A DNA stretch of 64,000 bases, taken from positions 186,001-250,000 of the forward strand of contig NZ_JAMQOJ010000003.1 in NCBI RefSeq assembly GCF_031626495.1, written 5' to 3'. The position numbers were made by a program, and so were the translations under genes. Position 1 is the first letter of the stretch, and every line of letters starts with the position of its first letter. The notes beneath the pieces are model-generated. The model was not told the DNA's origin. It did no database searches and saw nothing but the letters and a program-made list of their open reading frames with translations. Origin of the DNA: Natrinema sp031626495 (GTDB lineage: Archaea; Halobacteriota; Halobacteria; Halobacteriales; Natrialbaceae). Shown here piece by piece: positions 43,811-52,347 of this stretch.

Positions 43811-44581
43811 ATGAGTCAATCACTCGACACGGATAGACTCGAACGCGAGGTCAAGTCGATGTACCGGGACGTCGCCGAGTCCGCCAGCGCGGACTTTCAC
43901 TTCGAAACGGGCCGCGACCTCGCCGACCGCCTCGGCTACGATCCCGTCGACCTCGAGTACGTTCCCGACGCGGCGATCGACTCGTTCGCGGGTGTCGGCT
44001 ACCACTTCGACCTGGCCGAACTCGAGCCGGGCGAGGCAGTGCTCGACCTCGGTAGCGGGTCGGGAATGGACGCCTTCGTCGCCGGGGTGCACGTCACCGA
44101 GACCGGCACGGTGACGGGCATCGATATGACCCGCGAACAGGTCGAGAAGGCTCGCACCCTCGCTGCGGACAACGGTTTTCACAACGTCGAGTTCCACCAC
44201 GATCACATCGAGAACCTTCCGTTCGAGGACGGTTCGTTCGACGCAGTGATCTCGAACGGTGTGATCAACCTCTCGGCGGAGAAAGATCGCGTCTTCGAAG
44301 AGGCGAGCCGCGTGCTAGATCCCGACGGTCGGTTAGCCCTCTCGGATATCATCAGCGAGCGTCGACTATCGGAGCGCATCAAAACCAACGCGGATCTCTG
44401 GGCGGCCTGCATCGGTGGCGCCGAACAGGTCGACGACTATACGGCGATGATCGAAACGCCCGGCTTCGAACTCATCGACGCTCGTGATAACTCGGCGTAC
44501 GAGTTCACCTCGGAACGGGCGCAGGGCGCGTGCCAGAAGTACGGCGTGAAAAGCGTCTCGCTCGTCGCTCGAAAGCGGTAA
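43811..44581 (+). CDS. Arsenite-methyltransferase-like SAM-dependent methyltransferase
   Basis: 256 aa class I methyltransferase. SAM motif I is VLDLGSGSGMDAFVAG (about 77-92), followed by VTGIDMTREQVEKA and VISNGVINLSAEKD. The later NADLWAACIGGAEQVDDY matches the ArsM region around its third functional cysteine. Two other ArsM cysteines, normally in the segment before motif I and in the GRDCY-like part of motif I, are absent, so arsenite methylation is doubtful. It is in an apparent operon with OsmC, suggesting a role in detoxification of a thiol-reactive or oxidising compound. Confidence 0.8.
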   Translation: MSQSLDTDRLEREVKSMYRDVAESASADFHFETGRDLADRLGYDPVDLEYVPDAAIDSFAGVGYHFDLAELEPGEAVLDLGSGSGMDAFVAGVHVTETGTVTGIDMTREQVEKARTLAADNGFHNVEFHHDHIENLPFEDGSFDAVISNGVINLSAEKDRVFEEASRVLDPDGRLALSDIISERRLSERIKTNADLWAACIGGAEQVDDYTAMIETPGFELIDARDNSAYEFTSERAQGACQKYGVKSVSLVARKR

Positions 44582-44719
44582 CTCTCCGTCTTTTCCTCGT
44601 TGATTCGAGGCGTATGCAACGACCTCTCCGTGCCGCGTAGATGCCTCGTCTCGGCGTGCGGCTACTGATATCCTCCGGACGGATCGGTCGTCACTCCGTT
44701 GCCTACGTTACCAGCACGA

Positions 44720-45970
44720 TTATTCGAGCGACCGTTCGACGACGGACACCCCATCGAGCCCCGCCAGCGCCTCGAGCACCCCCTCGAGATGATCGAGGCC
44801 GCTCCCCTCGAGGCCGATCGTCACCGGCGTCCGGTTCGGATGGTCGACCCCGGTCCGTCGAGCGCGCTCGAGGACGTCCAGTTCTGCACCCTCCGATTCG
44901 ACGGTCTCGACCACGTCGCCGACCGTCGTCGGCCAGCCGTCGAGCGCGAGTCTGGCCTCCGCGTAGCGCTCGAGTTCGTGCAATCCCGTCCGCGTCAGTT
45001 CGGCGTGCTCGGTGAGGTTGACGTTCCCGCCCGAGACGACGACGCCGACGTGTTCGCCCGCGAGGTCGAGCTCGTCCGACAGCGCCCCGGCCAGCGGCGC
45101 GGCCCCGGCGCTCTCGGCGACGGTCTTCGCGCGCTCGGCCAACAGAGTAACTGCAGAAGCGATCTCCCGGTCGCTCACGCTAATCACGTCGTCGACGACC
45201 TCGCGGGCGATCGCGAAGGTCGTCTCGAGCAGTCGGGTGTCCGCGATCCCCTCCGCGACGGTGTCGACGTCCGGGAGTTCGCGGATCTCGCCGGCCTCGA
45301 GCGACGGCTTGGCGTGGGCGGCTCCCTCGGGCTGGACGCCGATTACGCGCACGTCCGGATCGCGAGCTTTCAGGGCCGTCCCGATGCCCGAGATGAGCCC
45401 GCCGCCGCCGATCGAAACGAGGACGGTGTCGATCTCGGGGTATTGCTCGAGCAACTCGAGGCCGACCGTTCCCTGGCCGGCGACGATGGCCTCGTCGTCG
45501 AAGGGGTGGACGAACGTCTCTCCCGTCTCGTCGGCCCGCTCGAGGGCGTACTCGTAGGACCGCTCGTAGATGTCGCCTTCGACGACCACCTCGGCCCCGT
45601 AGCCACGGGTGGCCTCGATCTTCGCTGCCGGCGTCACCTCGGGGACGACGATCGTCGTATCGATGTCGAGCAGGTCGCCGGCCAGCGCGACGCCCTGCGC
45701 GTGGTTGCCCGCACTCGAGGCGATGACCCCGGCCTCGCGCTCCGCGGGCGAGAGCTGGGCCATCGTGTTGTACGCCCCGCGGATCTTGAACGAGCCCGTC
45801 CGCTGGACGTTCTCGAGTTTGAGTCCGACCGAGGCCGCGCCGCTCATTTCGGCGAACGTCCGCGAGGTATCCAGCGGCGTCCGGTGGACCACGTCGGCGA
45901 TGCGCTCTCGAGCGGCCTCGACATCTTCGAGGGTGACTCGAGGCTCGCTCTCGGACCGGTTCCCGCTCAT
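44720..45970 (-). CDS. Threonine ammonia-lyase-like PLP enzyme (second copy)
   Basis: 416 aa, fold-type II. PLP lysine is K62 (VQRTGSFKIRGAYNTM), with SSAGNHAQGVALA and the phosphate loop GGGGLISGIG. The C-terminal 75 residues form a shortened ACT-like domain. It differs clearly from the ilvA copy at 3.5 kb. Its ATG overlaps the stop of the M20 gene upstream as ATGA, so it is made with an N-acyl amino-acid deacylase. That suggests action on a beta-hydroxy amino acid released by the deacylase. EutB of hydroxyectoine use is a related enzyme; plain threonine or serine deamination is the alternative. Confidence 0.85.
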   Translation of the reverse strand: MSGNRSESEPRVTLEDVEAARERIADVVHRTPLDTSRTFAEMSGAASVGLKLENVQRTGSFKIRGAYNTMAQLSPAEREAGVIASSAGNHAQGVALAGDLLDIDTTIVVPEVTPAAKIEATRGYGAEVVVEGDIYERSYEYALERADETGETFVHPFDDEAIVAGQGTVGLELLEQYPEIDTVLVSIGGGGLISGIGTALKARDPDVRVIGVQPEGAAHAKPSLEAGEIRELPDVDTVAEGIADTRLLETTFAIAREVVDDVISVSDREIASAVTLLAERAKTVAESAGAAPLAGALSDELDLAGEHVGVVVSGGNVNLTEHAELTRTGLHELERYAEARLALDGWPTTVGDVVETVESEGAELDVLERARRTGVDHPNRTPVTIGLEGSGLDHLEGVLEALAGLDGVSVVERSLE

Positions 45971-47274
45971 TCGTCGCTCTCACCGCCCGCGTGCGAAACC
46001 GGGTGCCGCCGCTCGAGTTCGTGAATCGTGTCGACGAGTACGTCGACCCCGTGCTCGAGGCTGCGCTCGTCCACGTCGAAGGTCGGCGTGTGGTGGCTCG
46101 TCGGGTGGTCCGTGCCGACGATCATGTAGGTCGCCAGCCCGCCCTCGTCTTGAACGCGCTCCATCAGGAACGTCGCGTCCTCGCTCGCACCGAAGTCGGC
46201 GGCCGGCAGCACGCGCTCGATCCCGTCGACGCTGCCGGCGACTTCGCTTACGATCTCCTGCATCTCGGGGTCGCTGTCGGCCCGCGGCGACTCGCTGACG
46301 ACGTCGACCTCGGCCTCACAGCCGTGCATCCGCGCCGCCGATTTCACGGTGTGCTCGAGTCGCCGCTTCATGAACTCCATCAGCTCGGTCGTCTCACCCC
46401 GTGCTTCGCACTCCATGTGGGCTTTTTCGGCGATGACGTTGCTCGCGGTCCCCGCCTCGGCCTTCCCGATGTTGACGCGGGTCATCCCGTCGCTGTGCCG
46501 GGGGATGCCGTAGGCGTTCTCGATCGCGGTCCCCATCGCGTGCATGGCGTTGTCGCCCTCGTTCGGTGCCTTCCCCGCGTGCGCTGAGGTACCCTCGATC
46601 GTCGCGTCGACGTGGCACATCGCCAGGGGCTTCTCGATCCCCGCGACCACCTCCCCGGTCGGGTGATCGAGGCCGACGTGAATCGCCAGCAGGTAGTCCA
46701 GATCGTCCGCGTACTCGCTTTTGGCCATCGGACAGCCGCCGCCGCCCGTCTCCTCGGCAGGTTGGAAGAAGACGACCAGCCGGCCGGAAAAGTCGCTCTC
46801 GGCGATCGCCTCGAGCGCGGCCAGCCCCCAGGTCATGTGGGCGTCGTGGCCGCAGGCGTGCATCGTCCCGTCGATCTCCGAACGAAAGCCCTCCGCGGCG
46901 GGAACGTGCTCTCCGTCGGTCGATTCCTCGATGAACAGGCCGTCGATGTCGACGCGAAGGCCGATCGCCGGCCCCTCGCCGCGCTCGAGCACCGCGACCG
47001 CGCCGGTCGTGCCGCCCTCGAGTTTCGCCAGCAGGTCCTCGTCTGCGCCGCGCTCGCGGGCGCGCTCGAGCCACGGCTCGAGGTCGTCGTCTGGGATGGC
47101 CATCCGGTCGTCGGGATCGTAGGCGTCCGGGCCGACGGCGAGTTCGTCGACGCCGATCTCCCGAATCTCCGCGACGAGCTGGGCCGTGGTGAAGAACTCG
47201 CGCCATGCGGGCTCGGGGTGGCGGTGAAAACTGCGACGAACCGTCTCGAGTCGCTCCTGAATCGGTTCGGGCAT
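45967..47274 (-). CDS. M20-family amidohydrolase (second paralogue)
   Basis: 435 aa, closely related throughout to the enzyme at 36435-37715: HACGHDAHMTWG, QPAEETGGGG, TSAHAGKAPNEGDNAM and VGTDHPTSHHTPTF are shared or nearly so. It should remove an acyl group from an amino acid using two metal ions. It is first in a two-gene operon with the threonine ammonia-lyase-like gene (ATGA overlap at 45967-45970). An AT-rich TATA region (TTAATTATAC, 47301-47310) lies about 30 nt before the ATG. The divergent D-2-hydroxyacid dehydrogenase gene starts 133 nt away. Confidence 0.87.
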   Translation of the reverse strand: MPEPIQERLETVRRSFHRHPEPAWREFFTTAQLVAEIREIGVDELAVGPDAYDPDDRMAIPDDDLEPWLERARERGADEDLLAKLEGGTTGAVAVLERGEGPAIGLRVDIDGLFIEESTDGEHVPAAEGFRSEIDGTMHACGHDAHMTWGLAALEAIAESDFSGRLVVFFQPAEETGGGGCPMAKSEYADDLDYLLAIHVGLDHPTGEVVAGIEKPLAMCHVDATIEGTSAHAGKAPNEGDNAMHAMGTAIENAYGIPRHSDGMTRVNIGKAEAGTASNVIAEKAHMECEARGETTELMEFMKRRLEHTVKSAARMHGCEAEVDVVSESPRADSDPEMQEIVSEVAGSVDGIERVLPAADFGASEDATFLMERVQDEGGLATYMIVGTDHPTSHHTPTFDVDERSLEHGVDVLVDTIHELERRHPVSHAGGESDE

Positions 47275-47407
47275 GCTAGGGACTGACGACCCCCACCCCC
47301 TTAATTATACACAATTGCTGTTAACGACGACTACACAAAAAGGATAAGAGAGATGCTGACAATCGTACGGTAGACCACTACCGCGCACGCGGCGCGGACT
47401 AACTCAC

Positions 47408-48379
47408 ATGAGCACGAATCCAGACATCGTCGTTCTGCGAGAGGGAACGGAAGGGCTGTCGATGGAATCGTACGCCGAAACCCTGCGCGAGCGGCTGCCA
47501 GAGCACACGGTCGCGCTCGCGCGGACGCCGAAGGAGGAACGCGAACTCGTCCCACAGGCGCGGATCGTGACGGGAATCTCGATCGACGAGGACCTGCTCG
47601 AGCGCGCCGACCGGCTCGAGCTGTTCGCGTGTACCTTCGCCGGCACCGACCACGTCCCGATGGACGCGCTGGCGGACCACGGCGTCACGGTCACCAACGC
47701 GGGCGGGATCCACGCCCCCGGCATCGCCGAGCAGTCGATCGGTAACATGCTCGTCTTCGCGCGCCGACTTCACGAGGGCTGGCGGCGCAAGGCAAACGAC
47801 GAGTGGCGTCACTTCCAGTCGTACGAGTTCACCGACAGCACCGTCACGATCGTCGGCCTCGGCTCGATCGGCCAGGAGATCGTCCAGCGACTCGAGGGCT
47901 TCGAGGTCGAGACGATCGGCATCCGCTACACGCCCGAGAAAGGCGGCCCGACCGACGAGGTGCTCGGCTTCGAGGAGGACGACGTTCACGAAGCCTTCTC
48001 CCGGAGCGACTACGTCGTCCTCGCGTGCCCGCTCAACGATCTCACCCGCGGACTGGTCGGCGAGGAGGAACTGGCGACGCTGCCGCCGAACGCGGTGGTC
48101 GTCAACGCTGCCCGCGGCGGCATCATCGACACCGACGCGCTGGTCTCCGCGCTCCAGTTCGAGGGGATTCGGGGCGCCGCACTCGACGTGACCGATCCCG
48201 AGCCGCTGCCGGCCGACCACCCCCTCTGGGACCTCGAGAACTGCCTCATCACGCCCCACACGGGTGGCCACACGCCGAAACACTGGGACCGGCTGGCCGA
48301 CATCGTGGCGCACAACGTCGAGGCCCTCGAGACCGACGGCGACATAGAAAACGCCGTCTATCGGCCCGACTCGAGCTAA
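47408..48379 (+). CDS. D-2-hydroxyacid dehydrogenase
   Basis: 323 aa NAD(P)-dependent dehydrogenase of the D-isomer-specific family. The Rossmann motif is IVGLGSIGQEIVQRLEGFE (about 157-175). The catalytic arginine lies in NAARGGIIDTDAL, the glutamate in DVTDPEPLP, and the histidine in TPHTGGHTPKHW. It reversibly reduces a 2-oxoacid to a D-2-hydroxyacid. Only 4 nt separate it from the FAD/Fe-S oxidase, which could oxidise D-2-hydroxyacids, so the pair may balance a common substrate. Confidence 0.9.
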   Translation: MSTNPDIVVLREGTEGLSMESYAETLRERLPEHTVALARTPKEERELVPQARIVTGISIDEDLLERADRLELFACTFAGTDHVPMDALADHGVTVTNAGGIHAPGIAEQSIGNMLVFARRLHEGWRRKANDEWRHFQSYEFTDSTVTIVGLGSIGQEIVQRLEGFEVETIGIRYTPEKGGPTDEVLGFEEDDVHEAFSRSDYVVLACPLNDLTRGLVGEEELATLPPNAVVVNAARGGIIDTDALVSALQFEGIRGAALDVTDPEPLPADHPLWDLENCLITPHTGGHTPKHWDRLADIVAHNVEALETDGDIENAVYRPDSS

Positions 48380-48383
48380 CACG

Positions 48384-51300
48384 ATGGCAACCGACGATCA
48401 CCGTTCAACGACCGATCACAGCGATCAGACCGCGAGTCCGGACGAGACCGACCTCGGGCCGCCGTCGGACCCCCGGGCCGACGATCCGGCGGCCGACTCG
48501 CGAGCCGACTACGACTACGTCGGCGGCGAGATCGACCGTCCCGAACTCGTCTCGGTGCTGCGCGAGCGCGTCGACGGCGAGGTCCGGTTCGACGAGTACA
48601 GTCGGCGACTGTACGCGACCGACGCCAGCGCCTACGAGGTGACGCCCGTCGGCGTCGTCCTCCCGCGCTCGACGGCGGACGTCGCGAGTGTCGTCGAGTA
48701 CTGCGCCGAGAACGGCATCCCGGTCCTCCCGCGGGGCGGCGGCACGAGCCTCGCCGGACAGGCGGTCAACGAGGCCGTCGTCCTCGACTTCACCGCGCAC
48801 ATGGGCGACGCGCTCGCGGTCGCGCCCGACGAACGCCGGGCAACGGTTCAGGCGGGGGCCGTCCTCGCGGATCTCAACGACGCGCTCGAGCCCCACGGGC
48901 TGAAGTTCGCGCCCGACCCCGCCGCCGGCAACCGCAGCACGGTCGCCGGGGCGATCGGCAACAACTCGACGGGGGCACACTCGCTGCAGTACGGCAAGAC
49001 CGATGCCTACGTCGAGGAGTGTGAGGTCGTCCTCGCCGACGGCTCCGTCGAACGCTTCGGCGAGGTGACGGTCGCGGAACTTCGCGAGCGAGCGGATCCC
49101 GACGGGGGTCTCCTCGAGCGGATCTACGAGGCCCTGCGGCGCGTGATCGACGAGGAGGCCGACGCGATCGCCGAGGTCTACCCGCAACTGAAGCGCAACG
49201 TCTCCGGCTACAATCTCGATCGACTGGTCGGCGAAGCGTACGGGGAGCCCGACGCCTTCGACGAGAACACGGACGAGACGGTCGAGATCGACGGCGAACC
49301 CGATCCCGACGCGACGGTCAACCTCGCCCGCGTCTTCGCCGGCAGCGAGGGGACGCTGGGCGTGATCACCGAGGCGACAGTCTCGCTCGAGCCCATTCCG
49401 GAGACGACGGCCGTCGTCCTGCTCACGTACGAGGACCTGCTCGACGCGATGGCCGACGTCGATACCATCGTCCGGCAGCACGACCCGGCGGCCGTCGAGG
49501 CGATCGACGACGTGTTGCTCGAGCTCGCTCGAGACACCGAAGAGTTCGCCGATGTGGCCGCGAAGCTCCCCGCGGGAACCGAGACGGCGCTACTCGTCGA
49601 GTTCTACGGCGAGAGCGAGGAAGACGCCCGCGAGAAGGTAGAGGCGATGCTCGCGGATCGGTTGCCCGCTTCGAGCGCACCGGCATCCGACGGCGGCACG
49701 ACTGCAACTGAGTCGACGACCGATTCGGATCCCGTCCGCGCGTTCGACGCCCTCGAGGCCTACCGACCCGCCGATCGCGCCGAACTCTGGAAGCTCCGCA
49801 AGAGCGCGGCCCCCATTCTGCTCTCGCGGACCTCCGACGCCAAGCACATCTCCTTCATCGAGGACACGGCCGTCCCGACGGAGCACCTCGCGGACTACGT
49901 CGACGATTTCCAGGACGTGCTCGAGGAGCAGGACACGTTCGCGAGCTTCTACGCCCACGCGGGGCCGGGCTGTATGCACATGCGACCGCTGGTCGACACG
50001 AAGAGCCCGGCCGGACTGAACCAGTTCGAAGCGATTTCCGACGCCGTGACCGATCTCGTCGTCCGGTACGACGGCTCGGTCTCGGGCGAACACGGCGACG
50101 GCCGCGCCCGCACCCAGTGGAACCGCAAACTCTACGGCGACGAGGTCTGGTCGCTCTTCCGCGAGCTGAAGACGGCGTTCGATCCCGACTGGCTGCTCAA
50201 TCCGGGGAACGTCTGTGGCGACCACGACATGACCGAACACCTGCGGTTCTCGCCGGAGTACGAGTTCGAAGCCGGCTTCGAGCCCGCCCTGAACTGGGAG
50301 AACGACAACGGCTTCCAGGGCATGGTCGAGCTCTGCCACGGCTGTGCGGGCTGTCGCGGCTCCCAGGAGACGACCGGCGGCGTGATGTGTCCGACCTACC
50401 GCGCGGCCGAGGAAGAGAGCCTGAGCACTCGCGGGCGCGCGAACATGCTCCGCGGGGCGATGAACGGGGAACTCGACGCCGAGAGCACCGATCCGGAGTT
50501 CCTCGCCGAGGTGATGGACCTCTGTATCGGCTGCAAGGGCTGTGCGCGAGACTGCCCGAGTGAGGTCGACATGGCCAAACTCAAGGCCGAGGTGGAGCAC
50601 GCGAACCACCAGGAGAACGGCGCGAGTCTCCGCGATCGACTCTTCGCGAACGTCGACCGGCTCAACGCCGTCGGCTCCGCGCTCGCGCCGCTCTCGAACT
50701 GGGCCGCCTCGCTCCCCGGTGCGGGAACGGTCGCCGAGAAGACCGTCGGCATCGCCCGCGAGCGCGACCTGCCGACGTTCGCGAGCCAGAGCTTCGAGGA
50801 CTGGTTCGAGGCCCGCGGCGGCTCCCGAATCCCGCTCGAGGAAGCCTCCCGGAAGGTGCTGCTCTTCCCCGATACCTACACCAACTACAACCACCCGCGG
50901 GCCGGGAAGGCGGCCGTACAGGTGCTCGAGACGGCCGGCGTCCGCGTGGAGATTCCAGACGGCGTGACCTCGACGGGGCGGCCGGCGCACTCGAAGGGCT
51001 TCCTCGACAAATCGAGCGAGCGAGCGCGGACGAACGTCGACGCCCTCGCACCGTACGTCGAGGACGGCTGGGACGTCGTCCTGGTCGAACCCTCGGACGC
51101 CGTGATGCTCCAGTCGGACTACCTCGATCTGCTCGAGGGGCGCGACGCCGAGCGAGTCGCGGCGAACGCGTACGGCGTCATGGAGTATCTCGATCGGTTC
51201 GAGCTGGTGGCCGGACTGCCGACCGCCGCGCCCGACGAGCGGCTGACCTACCACGGCCACTGTCACCAGAAGGCGACGAAGAAAGACGGCCACGCGGCCG

Positions 51301-51560
51301 CCGTCCTGCGGGCGGCCGGCTACGAGGTCGACGCGCTCGATTCGGGTTGTTGTGGCATGGCCGGTTCCTTCGGCTACGAGGCCGAACACTACTCGCTGAG
51401 CCGGAAGATCGGGGAGATCCTCTTCGAGCAGGTCGACGACAGCGACGGCGAGACGGTCGTCGCGCCCGGGGCGTCTTGCCGGTCGCAGCTCTCGAGTCGA
51501 GAGGGCGCGTCGGAGCCGCCCCATCCGATCGAGAAGGTCGCGGCCGCGCTCTCGCGATAA
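48384..51560 (+). CDS. FAD-linked D-2-hydroxyacid (lactate/glycolate) dehydrogenase fused to Fe-S domains
   Basis: 1058 aa. After a polar N-terminus, a PCMH-type FAD-binding domain (about 70-270) has PRGGGTSLAGQAV and GNNSTGAHSLQYGK. The FAD-oxidase C domain follows to about 610, ending near SGEHGDGRARTQWN. Two Fe-S motifs come next: CHGCAGCRGSQETTGG and CIGCKGCARDCPSEVDMAK. The C-terminal CCG-type domain has YHGHCHQKA and SGCCGMAGSFGYE. This is the GlpC/LldE-like fusion seen in large D-lactate or D-2-hydroxyglutarate dehydrogenases, which feed electrons to the respiratory chain. Confidence 0.9.
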   Translation: MATDDHRSTTDHSDQTASPDETDLGPPSDPRADDPAADSRADYDYVGGEIDRPELVSVLRERVDGEVRFDEYSRRLYATDASAYEVTPVGVVLPRSTADVASVVEYCAENGIPVLPRGGGTSLAGQAVNEAVVLDFTAHMGDALAVAPDERRATVQAGAVLADLNDALEPHGLKFAPDPAAGNRSTVAGAIGNNSTGAHSLQYGKTDAYVEECEVVLADGSVERFGEVTVAELRERADPDGGLLERIYEALRRVIDEEADAIAEVYPQLKRNVSGYNLDRLVGEAYGEPDAFDENTDETVEIDGEPDPDATVNLARVFAGSEGTLGVITEATVSLEPIPETTAVVLLTYEDLLDAMADVDTIVRQHDPAAVEAIDDVLLELARDTEEFADVAAKLPAGTETALLVEFYGESEEDAREKVEAMLADRLPASSAPASDGGTTATESTTDSDPVRAFDALEAYRPADRAELWKLRKSAAPILLSRTSDAKHISFIEDTAVPTEHLADYVDDFQDVLEEQDTFASFYAHAGPGCMHMRPLVDTKSPAGLNQFEAISDAVTDLVVRYDGSVSGEHGDGRARTQWNRKLYGDEVWSLFRELKTAFDPDWLLNPGNVCGDHDMTEHLRFSPEYEFEAGFEPALNWENDNGFQGMVELCHGCAGCRGSQETTGGVMCPTYRAAEEESLSTRGRANMLRGAMNGELDAESTDPEFLAEVMDLCIGCKGCARDCPSEVDMAKLKAEVEHANHQENGASLRDRLFANVDRLNAVGSALAPLSNWAASLPGAGTVAEKTVGIARERDLPTFASQSFEDWFEARGGSRIPLEEASRKVLLFPDTYTNYNHPRAGKAAVQVLETAGVRVEIPDGVTSTGRPAHSKGFLDKSSERARTNVDALAPYVEDGWDVVLVEPSDAVMLQSDYLDLLEGRDAERVAANAYGVMEYLDRFELVAGLPTAAPDERLTYHGHCHQKATKKDGHAAAVLRAAGYEVDALDSGCCGMAGSFGYEAEHYSLSRKIGEILFEQVDDSDGETVVAPGASCRSQLSSREGASEPPHPIEKVAAALSR

Positions 51561-51582
51561 GTCGGGGCCTCGAGTTCGCTTT

Positions 51583-52242
51583 TCACTCTTCGTCTGCCGA
51601 TCGGGTTCCGGACGTATCGAACGGCACCGTCGTGCTCGATCCCTTGCTGTCGCCGAACCCGCCGCTCAGCATGCGCGCCATCGCCGATTCGATCGATTCG
51701 TCGGTTTCGGTGACGCGCTCCGGGTCGGCCTCGACGACGAACCCCGAGGTGACGTTCGGTGCCGTCGGAATGAACAGAACCTCCTTCCCGTCGGGTGTGA
51801 CGTGACCGGTCTTGAACGCGGTCAGCTGCTTGTTATCCCAGCTCGTGACTTTGACCGGCTCCTGTAGCGCCTGCTCCTCGCCGAACGTGGTCTCGGCGGC
51901 GACTTTCGACGCGTTGTAGACGACGCGCAGTCCCGGGAGGCGGTTGACGACGCCGTCGATACCGTCGGAAAAGAGGTCGCCGATCGTCGTTCGGGTCAGC
52001 GAGCCGACGACGACCGTCACGAGCGCGAAAACGGAAAGCGAGATGGCGATACGGAGGATACGAGCGGCAAGCACGCGGGTCGGCTCGTGGCCGATCCAGC
52101 CGCGCAGCGCGGCCGCGTCGACTACGGGCACCGGCGTGAGGCCGGTGATGATCGCGTAGAACCGGTAGATCACGTACAGCGTGACGAGTATCGGACCGAC
52201 GACGATCAGCCCGCTCGCGAACTCCCGTTTCCACGTCGACAT
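51583..52242 (-). CDS. DUF502 family membrane protein
   Basis: 219 aa with two TM segments, about 9-31 (ASGLIVVGPILVTLYVIYRF) and 60-85 (ILRIAISLSVFALVTVVVG). The DUF502 core follows (PGLRVVYNASKVAAETTF, then AFKTGHVTPDGKEVLFIPTAPNVTSG). Function is unknown across bacteria and archaea. I chose the ATG at 52242 because family members start just before the first helix with MSTWKREFASGL; an ATG at 52269 adds nine residues. It is convergent with the FAD/Fe-S gene. Confidence 0.87.
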   Translation of the reverse strand: MSTWKREFASGLIVVGPILVTLYVIYRFYAIITGLTPVPVVDAAALRGWIGHEPTRVLAARILRIAISLSVFALVTVVVGSLTRTTIGDLFSDGIDGVVNRLPGLRVVYNASKVAAETTFGEEQALQEPVKVTSWDNKQLTAFKTGHVTPDGKEVLFIPTAPNVTSGFVVEADPERVTETDESIESAMARMLSGGFGDSKGSSTTVPFDTSGTRSADEE

Positions 52243-52347
52243 ACTCGCAGGGTATAGCTGCTGGGACATGAGCGCTTTCCTTCTCTGCCCTCTCGAACGG
52301 CCGACCGCGCCGGTAGACGGCGACGGCGGCTCCCGGCGATGGCGGAT

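Noticed and set aside
43811..44581. Naming the methyltransferase arsM
   Set aside because: Two of the cysteines expected for arsenite binding are absent.
44720..45970. Firm naming of this gene as eutB
   Set aside because: It has an ACT-like C-terminal extension and typical threonine ammonia-lyase motifs, and the eutA and eutC partners are not in the window.
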